Shown here in pieces: positions 1 through 6,328 of a stretch of DNA of 6,357 bases (position 1 is its first letter; each line of letters opens with the position of its first letter). The translations under genes were made by a program, and so were the position numbers. The notes beneath the pieces are model-generated. The model saw nothing but the letters and a program-made list of their open reading frames with translations. It searched no databases and had not been told where the DNA came from. This DNA comes from Bryobacteraceae bacterium (GTDB taxonomy: Bacteria; Acidobacteriota; Terriglobia; Bryobacterales; Bryobacteraceae), in NCBI GenBank assembly GCA_030039005.1, contig JASHQT010000125.1:1-6357 (forward strand), given 5' to 3'.

Positions 1-686
1 TTTCGTGGGGAGCGGTGATGCCAAGGTTGGCCGAGCGCTTCACCGTCTATGCGATGGACCGGCGCGGGCGCGCGCCTTCGGGCGACGCGGACGCATATTC
101 CATCGCGAGCGAGTCCGACGATGTTGTGAACGTCGCGGCGGCCATCGGCCGCCCGGTGACCATTCTGGCGCATTCCTACGGCGCGCTCGTGATGCTGGAC
201 GCGCTGGATCGGCTCCGGCACGTGTCGCGATTGGTCCTGTACGAACCGCCGGTCACGGCCGAAGGCGCGCGTCCGGATTCTTCAGCGGTTTTGGAAAAAC
301 TGGACAACGCGCTGGCGGCCGGGAATCGCGAGGAGGTCGTGATCACTTTCCTGCGCGATCAGGTGAAGGCGCCGCCCGAGGCTTTGCAGGGTTTTCAGTC
401 CTCGCCGGTTTGGCCAGTGGTGCTGCAGAATGCCTCCACGCTGCCGCGCGAATCGCGCGCCGTGAACACGTATCGCCCGTTTACGGAGCGCCTGGCGAAT
501 TGGAAAGTTCCCACGACGCTGTTGCTCGGCAGCGAAAGTAAGGGCCTGCTGCGCGACGCCGCATACTTTGTGCGGGACAACATTCCTGGTTCGCAGCTCG
601 TGATCCTGGAGGGCCAAGGCCACGGCGCGATGCTGGACGCGCCCGATTGGTTCGCCGCGAAGATCATCGAGCTGACGATTCAATAG
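1..686 (+). CDS. alpha/beta hydrolase, 5' end cut off by the window edge
   Basis: The reading frame (codons beginning at base 3) is open to the left edge. It reads SWGAVMPRLAERF before the first GTG/ATG, matching the usual '(H)G.W..V.P.LAERF.V...DRRGRG.SGD' start of this superfamily, so the GTG at 15 and ATG at 18 are probably internal and the true start lies outside the window. Numbering from GTG 15, the nucleophile elbow is AHSYGA with Ser54. The acid is probably Glu174 in LLLGSES, where relatives often carry Asp. The base is His203 in EGQGHGAM. The triad therefore looks intact and the enzyme active, probably cytoplasmic. The substrate cannot be read from sequence; relatives include esterases, epoxide hydrolases and haloperoxidase-like proteins. 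The TAG stop at 684-686 overlaps the end of the convergent next gene. The superfamily call is firm; any finer function would be a guess. Confidence 0.9.
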   Translation, partial: SWGAVMPRLAERFTVYAMDRRGRAPSGDADAYSIASESDDVVNVAAAIGRPVTILAHSYGALVMLDALDRLRHVSRLVLYEPPVTAEGARPDSSAVLEKLDNALAAGNREEVVITFLRDQVKAPPEALQGFQSSPVWPVVLQNASTLPRESRAVNTYRPFTERLANWKVPTTLLLGSESKGLLRDAAYFVRDNIPGSQLVILEGQGHGAMLDAPDWFAAKIIELTIQ

Positions 687-1426
687 TGTGGTAGCCACTC
701 TCCGTTGAGAGCGGCACGGACCAAGGCCGCCGAATAGGCGTGATCGGAATCGACCGCCGTTCTGGAATTCATTCCGCGCTGCCAGCTTGTTGGCGCCTCC
801 GGGTGAACTCCGGTGAGAACCACCCAGCCGCTGCCGCATGTCCCTTCCACGATTGCGGGCGCGCCATCGGGATACTTGCCTACAACCGTCCCCCAACCGG
901 TCAGCTGTGGCCCATCCTCCCAATACTGGTCGAGCGTCTGTCCGCCGGCCAGAGCGATTGTCACCACCGCCTTGCGCATGCCCCGAGCTTCGGCTGCGTA
1001 GAACGGGAAGCGCACACCCGACGTTAGATTCAGGCCGTTATAGGGCGAGTTGCCTGCGAAGAAGGCGCCGGCACAGATGCCGAGATAGTTCAACCCATTT
1101 TGTATCGCCTTGCGGATGTTCGTGGTTGTGCTCGCCGTCAAGCTGTTCCCGATCTCCTCGAAGTTTCCACCCGGAACGATCAGCAGTCGATATCCGCGGA
1201 TACTTGATGCAGTCATTCGGTTCAACTGCCAAGAGCCTACCGTGGAATAGCTGAGATGCTGGCTGGTGAGGATTTTCTTCAGGGCAGCGACGTCTCCGGT
1301 CGAAGTTCCGGAGCCATTGAACAATAGAATCGAACTGGCGGAACCGGCATGGCACGCCATCAGCGCGGTCGAGATCACGATAGCGGACCCGCTCGCCAGC
1401 ATTCTGCAGGTTGTTTGAAAGGTCAT
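680..1426 (-). CDS. exported BPL_N / class I glutamine-amidotransferase-like protein, possible lipoprotein
   Basis: This is a 248-residue protein. ATG 1426 is chosen over an ATG at 1531 because GAAGGA lies 7 nt upstream (1434-1439) and a signal peptide begins directly after it. The signal runs to about residue 24 and ends in LMAC with Cys25, a near-consensus lipobox; cleavage by signal peptidase I after AGSA (residue 30) is the alternative. The mature part resembles the domain found N-terminal in eukaryotic biotin-protein ligases (BPL_N): VPGG at 84-87, the nucleophile turn LGICAGA with Cys118, and GVHPEA with His208 and Glu210. A full Cys-His-Glu triad is therefore present. No biotin ligase domain is attached, and family members of this free-standing kind have no settled role. 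Parts of the gene are less GC-rich than its neighbours (29 and 31 of 60 bases at 1201-1260 and 1081-1140). It is convergent with the hydrolase and divergent from the MEMO gene. Confidence 0.85.
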   Translation of the reverse strand: MTFQTTCRMLASGSAIVISTALMACHAGSASSILLFNGSGTSTGDVAALKKILTSQHLSYSTVGSWQLNRMTASSIRGYRLLIVPGGNFEEIGNSLTASTTTNIRKAIQNGLNYLGICAGAFFAGNSPYNGLNLTSGVRFPFYAAEARGMRKAVVTIALAGGQTLDQYWEDGPQLTGWGTVVGKYPDGAPAIVEGTCGSGWVVLTGVHPEAPTSWQRGMNSRTAVDSDHAYSAALVRAALNGEWLPHY

Positions 1427-1433
1427 CCACAAG

Positions 1434-1439
1434 ATCCTT
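1434..1439 (-). promoter_or_regulatory. ribosome binding site deciding the start of the BPL_N-like gene
   Basis: On the minus strand this reads GAAGGA, 7 nt before ATG 1426. It supports this ATG over the one at 1531, which would add 35 residues ahead of an otherwise normal signal peptide and would run into the MEMO coding region on the other strand. Confidence 0.6.
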
Positions 1440-1458
1440 CGTGACAGATTCGCCTGTA

Positions 1459-1464
1459 ATTGTA
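1459..1464 (-). promoter_or_regulatory. candidate -10 box for the BPL_N-like gene
   Basis: The minus strand reads TACAAT, five of six matches to the sigma-70 -10 consensus. The hexamer 17 bp further upstream (ACCTCC) does not resemble TTGACA, so recognition would need an activator or another sigma factor, or the site is fortuitous. It overlaps the edge of the palindrome by two bases. Confidence 0.35.
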
Positions 1465-1479
1465 TCCGTGACACGGATA
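1463..1479. promoter_or_regulatory. perfect 17-bp palindrome, candidate operator
   Basis: TATCCGTGACACGGATA has two perfect 8-bp arms around one central base. It lies in the divergent gap, beside the minus-strand TACAAT box, in the stretch where a repressor dimer would block polymerase. No run of T follows on either strand, so a terminator is unlikely. The size and symmetry suit a dimeric regulator of the TetR, GntR or similar helix-turn-helix families, but no regulator gene is in the window and I do not recognise the site as that of a named regulator. Confidence 0.55.
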
Positions 1480-1518
1480 TCGGAGGTGAAACGCTGCAGA
1501 GCGTGCGATAGTAAGGGT

Positions 1519-2748
1519 GTGCCAGGTCCACTCCCCCGTCTCCGGCTGGGACTCGATTTCATTCCCTCCTCCGATCCTCAGCATCCGGGTTTGCTGATTC
1601 GCGATCCGTTGAAATTCTCCGATGCCATGCTCCTCATTCCGCCGCCGCTGGTGGAGTGCCTGGCGTGTTTCGACGGCGAACAGACCAGCCTGGATCTGCG
1701 CGCGGCGCTGGTGCGGATCACGGGTGAAATCCAGACCAGCGAGCTCGAGAAACATTTCTTCGACACGTTGAGCCAGGCGGGATTCCTGGAAGACGAGACG
1801 TTCGAGACGCAGCGGCGGACGCGCCTCGCTGAATTCGCCGCCGCGCCGAAGCGCGATGCCTCGCACGCGGGCTCGGCCTATCCCCACGACCGTGAGGAAG
1901 CGCGCAAAGCGCTTTCCGAATTCATGCAAAGTGCGCCGGACGCGGGTCCCGATTCACTGCTCGGCATCGCCGCGCCGCACGTCAGCCCGTTCGGCGGCTG
2001 GGAATCTTATCGGGATGCTTATTCGGCCATGCGGCCCTCGGATCACACGGGTTCGCAGGCCGATCGCACGTTCGTCGTATTGGGCACGTCGCATTACGGC
2101 GAGCCGGATCGCTTCGGCTTGACGCGCAAGCCGTTCGTCACACCGTTCGGCGAGACCGTTACCGACAACCGTCTGGTGGAGGAACTCGCGCGGTCCGCGC
2201 CGCAATCGATTCGCATGGAGGACTACTGCCACGCCATCGAGCACTCCATCGAATTTCAGGTGCTGTTCCTGCAATATCTCTACGGAGGGAACATCCGCAT
2301 TCTTCCCATTCTGTGCGGATCGTTCCTGCGTAGTATTCATCAGGGCGGAAAGCCGGAATCGAACGAAGGCGTCCAGCGCTTCTTCGACGCTCTGGGCAAT
2401 CTAGCGGCGCGGGAAGGGGACAAGCTGTTTTGGGTGCTCGGCGTAGACATGGCCCACATGGGACGCCGCTACGGGGATCAAATGGTCGCGCGCGCTGAGC
2501 AAGGGGAAATGGCTGCCGTGGCCGAGCGCGACAAGCGCCGAATCGAGCGGATGGTCGCGGGCGATTCCCAGGGTTTTTGGGAGCAGATTCGCGAGAATCA
2601 GGACGATCTGAAATGGTGCGGATCGGCGCCCATTTACACGTTCCTGAAAACGGTCCCGCAGGCGCGCGGAGAACTACGGCGCTATCAGCAGTGGAACATC
2701 GACGAGCAGAGCGTGGTTAGTTTTGCCGGGGTCGCCTTTCGAGGATAG
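1519..2748 (+). CDS. MEMO-family protein (AmmeMemoRadiSam system protein B-like) with PqqD-like N-terminal domain
   Basis: From GTG 1519 the protein has 409 residues. This start is chosen because homologous N termini begin near 'LPRLR', which follows at once. It is weakly supported, since AAGG lies only 2 nt upstream; a TTG at 1411 is the alternative. Residues about 24-94 (LLIRDPL ... CFDGEQTSLDLRAALV ... HFFDTLSQAGFLED) look like a PqqD-type winged helix. The MEMO core starts at HAGSAYP (about 116) and holds APH with His154, GTSHYG with His192, EHSIEFQ with His242, LGVDMAHMG with Asp310 and His313, and WCGSAPIYTFL with Cys367. These fit the conserved His/Asp/Cys pocket of the MEMO family, which shares its fold with class III extradiol dioxygenases. 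Bacterial members are often encoded with AMMECR1 and a radical SAM protein, as the AmmeMemoRadiSam set (the MEMO part is called amrB there); neither partner is seen here. Biochemical role unknown; probably cytoplasmic. Confidence 0.85.
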   Translation: MPGPLPRLRLGLDFIPSSDPQHPGLLIRDPLKFSDAMLLIPPPLVECLACFDGEQTSLDLRAALVRITGEIQTSELEKHFFDTLSQAGFLEDETFETQRRTRLAEFAAAPKRDASHAGSAYPHDREEARKALSEFMQSAPDAGPDSLLGIAAPHVSPFGGWESYRDAYSAMRPSDHTGSQADRTFVVLGTSHYGEPDRFGLTRKPFVTPFGETVTDNRLVEELARSAPQSIRMEDYCHAIEHSIEFQVLFLQYLYGGNIRILPILCGSFLRSIHQGGKPESNEGVQRFFDALGNLAAREGDKLFWVLGVDMAHMGRRYGDQMVARAEQGEMAAVAERDKRRIERMVAGDSQGFWEQIRENQDDLKWCGSAPIYTFLKTVPQARGELRRYQQWNIDEQSVVSFAGVAFRG

Positions 2749-2859
2749 TTCGTACTAACACTAGCCCTTACCATCTCTCTATGTTCGCGCGCGCCTTCCG
2801 CGCCTACGCTGGAATCATGCGAGGAGAAGCTTCGGCTTTAATCTGGGGGCGCTGAAACC
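2749..2859. other. convergent intergenic gap with no gene
   Basis: This is the 111-bp gap between the stops of the MEMO gene (+) and the VWFA-related gene (-). I see no open frame with coding character. It contains a GC-rich 5-bp inverted repeat (GCGCG around 2787-2793 with CGCGC at 2799-2803) without a T-run, and a UUCG-capped hairpin near 2826-2839, listed separately. Confidence 0.5.
2826..2839. terminator. weak candidate terminator hairpin
   Basis: AAGC-TTCG-GCTT forms a 4-bp stem with one extra G-T pair, capped by a stable C(UUCG)G tetraloop, in the gap where two convergent genes end. On the plus strand only three T's and TAATCT follow, so the U-tract is poor; on the minus strand there is none. 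The position fits a terminator, but the stem is short. Confidence 0.25.
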
Positions 2860-4119
2860 CTACTCCGGCCGCCCTGCAATCCAATAGCCCGGACGCGTGC
2901 GAACTTCCAGGTTCGGGCGGTTCACGATGACCTTGATGTCGTGGAATCCCCCTTTGGTCTGATCGTTCGGGGAATAGCTCAGCAAGTATTGGCTGTGCAG
3001 CTCTTCGCTGATCCCTTCGATCGCTTTGTTCAGGCTTTTCTCTCCGATGAACGAATATTCGCGCCCGCCGGTGTAGCGGGTGAAGACATCCAGCGTGTCA
3101 TCCACGAAGAGGCTCTTCACGCCTTTGAAAATATCCACGAAGACCGGCACATAATTTCCCATGTAGTAGTTCTGATCAATGGTGGTCGGAGTGGCGGCAT
3201 AACCGCCCGGTAGGTGCTGCGCCTCCGGAGGAACGGCGTACGGACGCGGCGGCAAGCCCGGGTCGGTGAGGGCGGCCACGACGGTGGAAATATCCAACGA
3301 GTAGACCGAAACATTGGCGAATTGAGCCGCCTCCAAAGCTTCCCTTAGATGCAATTCACTGCCGTGGTCCCGCTTTTCGGCGATCAAAAGCAAAACGCGA
3401 CGCCGGTCCGGCGGGCGATGCTTGAGCATGTTGATGCTATAGTTCACAGCGTCGATCACGGCATGCTGCGAACTGCCCGGCGTCATCTTGTGCATGGCCT
3501 CCGAGATCTTGGTTCCCTCTTTGGTGAAGTCCTGGAAGAGCTCCATGCGATGATCGAATCCAACGACGGCGATTTCCCCGTCCTGGCCCGCCACCAACTG
3601 GTTGAGCTGGGTTCCGATGAGCTGGAGCTTCGGCAGAAAATCAACCAGGTTCGAACTGCGCTGGACGGCCACCACCAGCGACAGGGGCTCGTCCCGCACG
3701 TCGGCGTTGATTTTTTGCAGCTTGTTATCGTCGTAAAGCGAGAAATCCTGGAGTTGCAGGCCGTTGACGTACTCCCCGTTCCGGTCCCGCACCGTGGTGG
3801 GGGCGATAACCACCGTTGCGCCCCCACGGAACGTAACATTGCCGTCGTCTGAAGGAGGTTCGGCTTGCTGGCTCGAAGGGGGCTGGGTCGAAGTGGGCTG
3901 CGACGGTGTGGGCTCTGTCGAGGTCGGTCCGGTCGAGATGGCCGGAGGCAGCAACGGTCCGTTGGGCGCTGTGGCGCCTGGACTGTTCTCCGGGTGCACC
4001 TTAGATGGATCAATCGTTCCGGGGGCCTGCGCGAATCCCCCCTGGAAAAACACGGCGCAAACGAGAACCATCAGCGCGGGACGCATAAGTTTAGTTTGGC
4101 ACATCCGTATTCTGGGCAT
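2860..4119 (-). CDS. exported VWFA-related protein of the acidobacterial type
   Basis: With ATG 4119 the protein has 419 residues. This start has GGAGGGGAGGA just upstream (6-nt spacing) and overlaps mogA by 29 bp; ATG 4086, 4 nt after the mogA stop, is the alternative and gives the same signal peptide with a shorter n-region. The hydrophobic stretch (about 14-29) ends in AQA, a signal peptidase I site near residue 32, so the protein is exported. A Pro/Thr/Ser/Gln-rich linker follows (about 42-92, with PTST repeated). Then come the family lead-in [22 protein letters not shown] (about 110-131), a VWA-like domain (about 140-300) and the tail QYLLSYSP ... VRTRPGYW (about 377-413). The MIDAS metal-site residues look lost: AVQRSS (about 151-156) stands where DxSxS is expected, and LLIAEKRD where LLTDGxD is usual. 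VWA domains normally bind protein partners; the partner here is unknown. It is the last gene of the moeA-moaC-mogA operon. Confidence 0.85.
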   Translation of the reverse strand: MPRIRMCQTKLMRPALMVLVCAVFFQGGFAQAPGTIDPSKVHPENSPGATAPNGPLLPPAISTGPTSTEPTPSQPTSTQPPSSQQAEPPSDDGNVTFRGGATVVIAPTTVRDRNGEYVNGLQLQDFSLYDDNKLQKINADVRDEPLSLVVAVQRSSNLVDFLPKLQLIGTQLNQLVAGQDGEIAVVGFDHRMELFQDFTKEGTKISEAMHKMTPGSSQHAVIDAVNYSINMLKHRPPDRRRVLLLIAEKRDHGSELHLREALEAAQFANVSVYSLDISTVVAALTDPGLPPRPYAVPPEAQHLPGGYAATPTTIDQNYYMGNYVPVFVDIFKGVKSLFVDDTLDVFTRYTGGREYSFIGEKSLNKAIEGISEELHSQYLLSYSPNDQTKGGFHDIKVIVNRPNLEVRTRPGYWIAGRPE

Positions 4120-4594
4120 GACCCGTCCTCCCCTCCAAAAGATCGAGCACGTGAGGGACCAGTTTCGCAATCGCATCCAAGGACTCCACGGCGCCCTGAG
4201 GCGATCCCGGCAAATTCACGATGAGCGTCCGCCCACGCAATCCGGCCAATCCTCTTGACAACACAGCCGTTGGCGTAAACTTCCGGCCTTCGGTCCGCAT
4301 CAACTCGCCCAAGCCGGGAATTTCGCGATCAATGATGGTGCGCGTCGCTTCCGGTGTGACGTCGCGTAAGGCGACGCCGGTTCCACCCGTCGTCAGGATG
4401 AGTGAGAACTGGCCCGAGTCGGCCAGACGGCGCACCGTATCGGCGATTTCCAAAGACTCGTCGGGTACTAACTCCTGGGCGGCCACCGTCCAGCCGAAGG
4501 ATTCGGCGCGCTCGCGCACCGCTGGGCCGGATTGGTCCTCCCGGGTGCCGGCCATGGCCGAGTCGCTGACGGTCACAACGGCGACTCGAATCAC
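4091..4594 (-). CDS. mogA: molybdopterin adenylyltransferase, MogA/MoaB family
   Basis: This is a 167-residue cytoplasmic protein, a normal length for the single-domain family. It activates molybdopterin with ATP, giving adenylylated molybdopterin, the substrate from which MoeA makes molybdenum cofactor. Signatures in order are VAVVTVSDS at the N terminus, VPDE (43-46), TTGGTG (68-73), RDVTPEAT (77-84) and NLPGSPQGA (127-135), which builds the nucleotide and pterin pocket. The start is GTG 4594, with a weak TAGG about 7 nt upstream, 25 nt after the moaC stop. MogA and MoaB are hard to tell apart by sequence alone; the adjacent moaC and moeA support the Moco role either way. Its 3' end carries the probable ribosome binding site and start of the VWFA-related gene. 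Confidence 0.93.
   Translation of the reverse strand: MIRVAVVTVSDSAMAGTREDQSGPAVRERAESFGWTVAAQELVPDESLEIADTVRRLADSGQFSLILTTGGTGVALRDVTPEATRTIIDREIPGLGELMRTEGRKFTPTAVLSRGLAGLRGRTLIVNLPGSPQGAVESLDAIAKLVPHVLDLLEGRTGHAQNTDVPN
4126..4136 (-). promoter_or_regulatory. ribosome binding site inside mogA for the VWFA-related gene
   Basis: The minus strand reads GGAGGGGAGGA, ending 6 nt before ATG 4119. It lies in the mogA codons for residues LEGRT, so the downstream gene would be translated while mogA is still being read. Because those codons encode a family-typical sequence, part of the match could be chance, and ATG 4086 (which lacks a good binding site) remains possible. Confidence 0.5.
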
Positions 4595-4619
4595 GAGAGG
4601 CCTATCATGAAGCCAGCAA

Positions 4620-5108
4620 TCATGAACCTTGGGCCGCCGCGCGCCGGTAATCGCCGCTTTTTCCGCCGGTTTTTTCGAGCAGATAAAGATCCTGAATCTC
4701 GATTCCCTTGTCGAGCGCCTTGGTCATGTCGTAGACCGTGAGAGCCGCGACGGAGGCGGCGGTGAGCGCTTCCATCTCGACGCCCGTTGACGCCATAGTG
4801 GCCACGCTCGACACAATCCGCACGCCCTGCTCTTCGAGCGTCACTTCCACGTCCACGTGCGACAGCATCAGGGGATGGCACAGCGGGATCAGGTCCGACG
4901 TCTTCTTGGCCGCGGAAATTCCCGCCACGCGCGCGATTTCGAGCGGATTGCCCTTGGGATTGCTCGGCAACTGCGCGATCACGGACGGCTGCATTTTGAC
5001 GAACGCGTGTGCGCGCGCCGTGCGCTTGGTGGGCGACTTCGCCGAGACGTCCACCATGCGCGCCACGCCTGCGTCGTCGTAATGGCTGAGTTTGCGCTTG
5101 GTCGACAT
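4620..5108 (-). CDS. moaC: cyclic pyranopterin monophosphate synthase MoaC
   Basis: This is a 162-residue protein, the usual MoaC length. It converts 3',8-cyclo-7,8-dihydro-GTP, made by MoaA, to cyclic pyranopterin monophosphate, the second step of Moco synthesis; MoaC is known as a hexamer of dimers in the cytoplasm. The sequence is very typical: MVDVSAK (18-24), the lysine of PKGN (Lys52), [15 protein letters not shown] (66-80) with His78, GVEMEALTA (109-117) with Glu111 and Glu113, and VYDMTKA (125-131) with Asp127 and Lys130. The catalytic lysines, His and Asp match those of E. coli MoaC with an offset of about one residue. ATG 5108 gives the expected N terminus (LSHYD...G.ARMVDVS) and lies 13 nt after the moeA stop; the ribosome binding site is poor, which suits translation coupled to moeA. 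Confidence 0.97.
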   Translation of the reverse strand: MSTKRKLSHYDDAGVARMVDVSAKSPTKRTARAHAFVKMQPSVIAQLPSNPKGNPLEIARVAGISAAKKTSDLIPLCHPLMLSHVDVEVTLEEQGVRIVSSVATMASTGVEMEALTAASVAALTVYDMTKALDKGIEIQDLYLLEKTGGKSGDYRRAAAQGS

Positions 5109-5121
5109 AACCCGTGGGCCG

Positions 5122-6315
5122 CTACTTCAACAACACGCGAATCCAATCGCCCGCGGCCCAGGTTTCGCGTTCGGGCTCAGTAACCAGAAAGGCGTTGGCC
5201 CGCGTGAGCGTGGGCACATCGCCGGAGCCTTGCCAGGGAAGCGGCGCGATCTCAGAGCCGTCAGCGCTCAAGACCGCGGGCAGAAAGCGCGTCAAACCTT
5301 TCTTTTGGCTGAAATCCTTGGATAGTCGGCTCCAGAGCAGCGGCAGAGCGGTCCGGCCCTGGCCTCCCAGCAGTTCCACCGCCGCACGCGCGAAAATTTC
5401 GAACGTCACCATGGTGGACGCCGGATTGCCAGGCAGACCGAAGAAGAACTTACCGCGCGCTTTGCCGAAAACCAGCGGCTGGCCCGGCATGATGAGAACG
5501 CGATCGAAGTAAAATTCGGCGCCCACATCGGCCAGCACGCGCTCCACAATGTCGTATTTTCCGGCCGAAACGCCGCCCGAGAGCAGCAACATGTCGAAAC
5601 GCAGCCCGTGCTCCACCAGTTCGCGAGTGGAAGCGTACAAATCGCGGGCAACGGGAAGAATCGTGGGGCAGCCGCCCGCGCGCCTCACTTGCACTGCGAG
5701 CGATTCCGCGTTCGAGTTTCGGATTTGATAGTCCAGCGGCGTCTCGTGAACCTCGACGATTTCATCGCCCGTGGCGATGATCGCGACTTGCGGAAGCGCA
5801 TATACGGAAACTCGGCCGCGGCCTACCGCGGCGAGCAGCGCGATTTCGGCAAAACCCAAGCGCTGGCCGGGATCCAGCAGCACTTCCTTCTCGCGCGCCT
5901 GTGAAGCGCGCGCGCTGATGTTTTCGCCGTGCGCGAGCGTTCGCGCGATGTTCACGCGGTCGCCGGCAACGGTGCAGTGCTCCACCATGACGACGGCGTT
6001 CGCGCCGCGAGGCACCGGAGCGCCGGTCATGATCTCAACCGCTTCCCCCGGCCCGACGTCGCCCGCGAACGATTCCCCGGCGCGCACCTCGCCGACCATG
6101 AATAGTTCGCCCGGCAGATCCTCGGCGCGAACAGCGAAGCCATCGCGGACCGAGCGGGGCAGAGCGGGATAGTCGCGATCCGCGGCAATCGGTTCAGCTA
6201 GCACGCGGCCGGCCGCTTCGGCCAAGCTAACCCTTTCCGCATTTGGCTCGGCTTGCGCGGCGCTTACCTCCCTCAGGACGCACTGCCGCGCCTGCTCGAA
6301 CGTAAGTGTCGCCAC
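5122..6315 (-). CDS. moeA: molybdopterin molybdotransferase MoeA
   Basis: This is a 397-residue protein, full length for the family (E. coli MoeA has 411). It takes adenylylated molybdopterin from MogA, releases AMP and inserts molybdate, completing the basic cofactor. Visible signatures are SVRDGFAV (55-62) with Asp58, equivalent to the essential E. coli Asp59; VEIMTGAPVPRGANAVVMVE (93-112); IATGDEI (180-186); QIRNSNAESL (197-206); LLSGGVSAGKYD (244-255); MPGQPLVFG (276-284); and LPGNPAS (294-300). The C-terminal part (about 322-397, with GSGDVPTLTRANAFLV) is the usual beta-barrel domain IV. The start is GTG 6315, which begins the expected N-terminal helix; no ribosome binding site is seen. 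It is the first gene of the visible operon, although another gene may precede it beyond the right edge. No HTH or PBP-like extra domain is fused. Confidence 0.96.
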   Translation of the reverse strand: MATLTFEQARQCVLREVSAAQAEPNAERVSLAEAAGRVLAEPIAADRDYPALPRSVRDGFAVRAEDLPGELFMVGEVRAGESFAGDVGPGEAVEIMTGAPVPRGANAVVMVEHCTVAGDRVNIARTLAHGENISARASQAREKEVLLDPGQRLGFAEIALLAAVGRGRVSVYALPQVAIIATGDEIVEVHETPLDYQIRNSNAESLAVQVRRAGGCPTILPVARDLYASTRELVEHGLRFDMLLLSGGVSAGKYDIVERVLADVGAEFYFDRVLIMPGQPLVFGKARGKFFFGLPGNPASTMVTFEIFARAAVELLGGQGRTALPLLWSRLSKDFSQKKGLTRFLPAVLSADGSEIAPLPWQGSGDVPTLTRANAFLVTEPERETWAAGDWIRVLLK

Positions 6316-6322
6316 GACTGCT

Positions 6323-6328
6323 ATTGTA
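6323..6328 (-). promoter_or_regulatory. candidate -10 box just upstream of moeA
   Basis: The minus strand reads TACAAT, the same hexamer as in the other promoter candidate of this window. Only 7 nt separate it from GTG 6315, so a transcript from it would be nearly leaderless, which agrees with the missing ribosome binding site. No good -35 is seen. The alternative is that the operon continues to the right: one upstream frame ends in '...HPKVQ' with a TAG at 6321-6323, which could be the tail of a preceding gene. Confidence 0.3.

Larger units (their letters stand above)
1427..1518. promoter_or_regulatory. 92-bp divergent intergenic region
   Basis: This stretch separates the starts of the exported BPL_N-like gene (leftward) and the MEMO gene (rightward), so promoters for both should lie here. 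On the minus strand TACAAT (1459-1464) is a good -10 candidate, leaving about 32 nt before ATG 1426; no convincing -35 is seen. On the plus strand TGTAAT (1455-1460) is a possible -10 overlapping it, again without a clear -35. A 17-bp palindrome sits against these boxes and is listed separately. GGAGGT at 1482-1487 on the plus strand looks like a strong ribosome binding site but has no in-frame start codon at normal spacing. Confidence 0.5.

Noticed and set aside
282..923. 213-residue open frame on the minus strand across the hydrolase end and the BPL_N-like gene
   Set aside because: It has an Arg/Gly-rich composition without family signature and lies over two well-supported genes; it is a product of high GC content.
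1411..1518. 36-residue N-terminal extension of the MEMO protein from TTG 1411
   Set aside because: It would cross the divergent promoter, the palindrome and the start of the minus-strand gene, it lacks a ribosome binding site, and homologous N termini begin near LPRLR just after GTG 1519.
1427..1531. 35-residue N-terminal extension of the BPL_N-like protein from ATG 1531
   Set aside because: The internal ATG 1426 has a good ribosome binding site and starts a proper signal peptide; the extension would bury that signal and overlap the MEMO start.
2787..2803. GCGCG/CGCGC inverted repeat as a terminator
   Set aside because: The stem is only 5 bp in a GC-rich stretch where such repeats arise by chance, and no T-run follows.
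3870..3950. Repetitive-looking DNA that could be taken for a tandem repeat
   Set aside because: It encodes the low-complexity Pro/Thr/Ser/Gln linker of the VWFA protein; the units are imperfect and no separate repeat element is evident.
3764..4258. 164-residue open frame on the plus strand opposite the VWFA linker and mogA end
   Set aside because: Its Gly/Val-rich repeat pattern mirrors the Pro/Thr-rich linker on the other strand and it has no recognisable domain.
4738..5512. Plus-strand open frames opposite moaC and the end of moeA
   Set aside because: moaC and moeA carry full catalytic signatures on the minus strand; the opposite frames show none.
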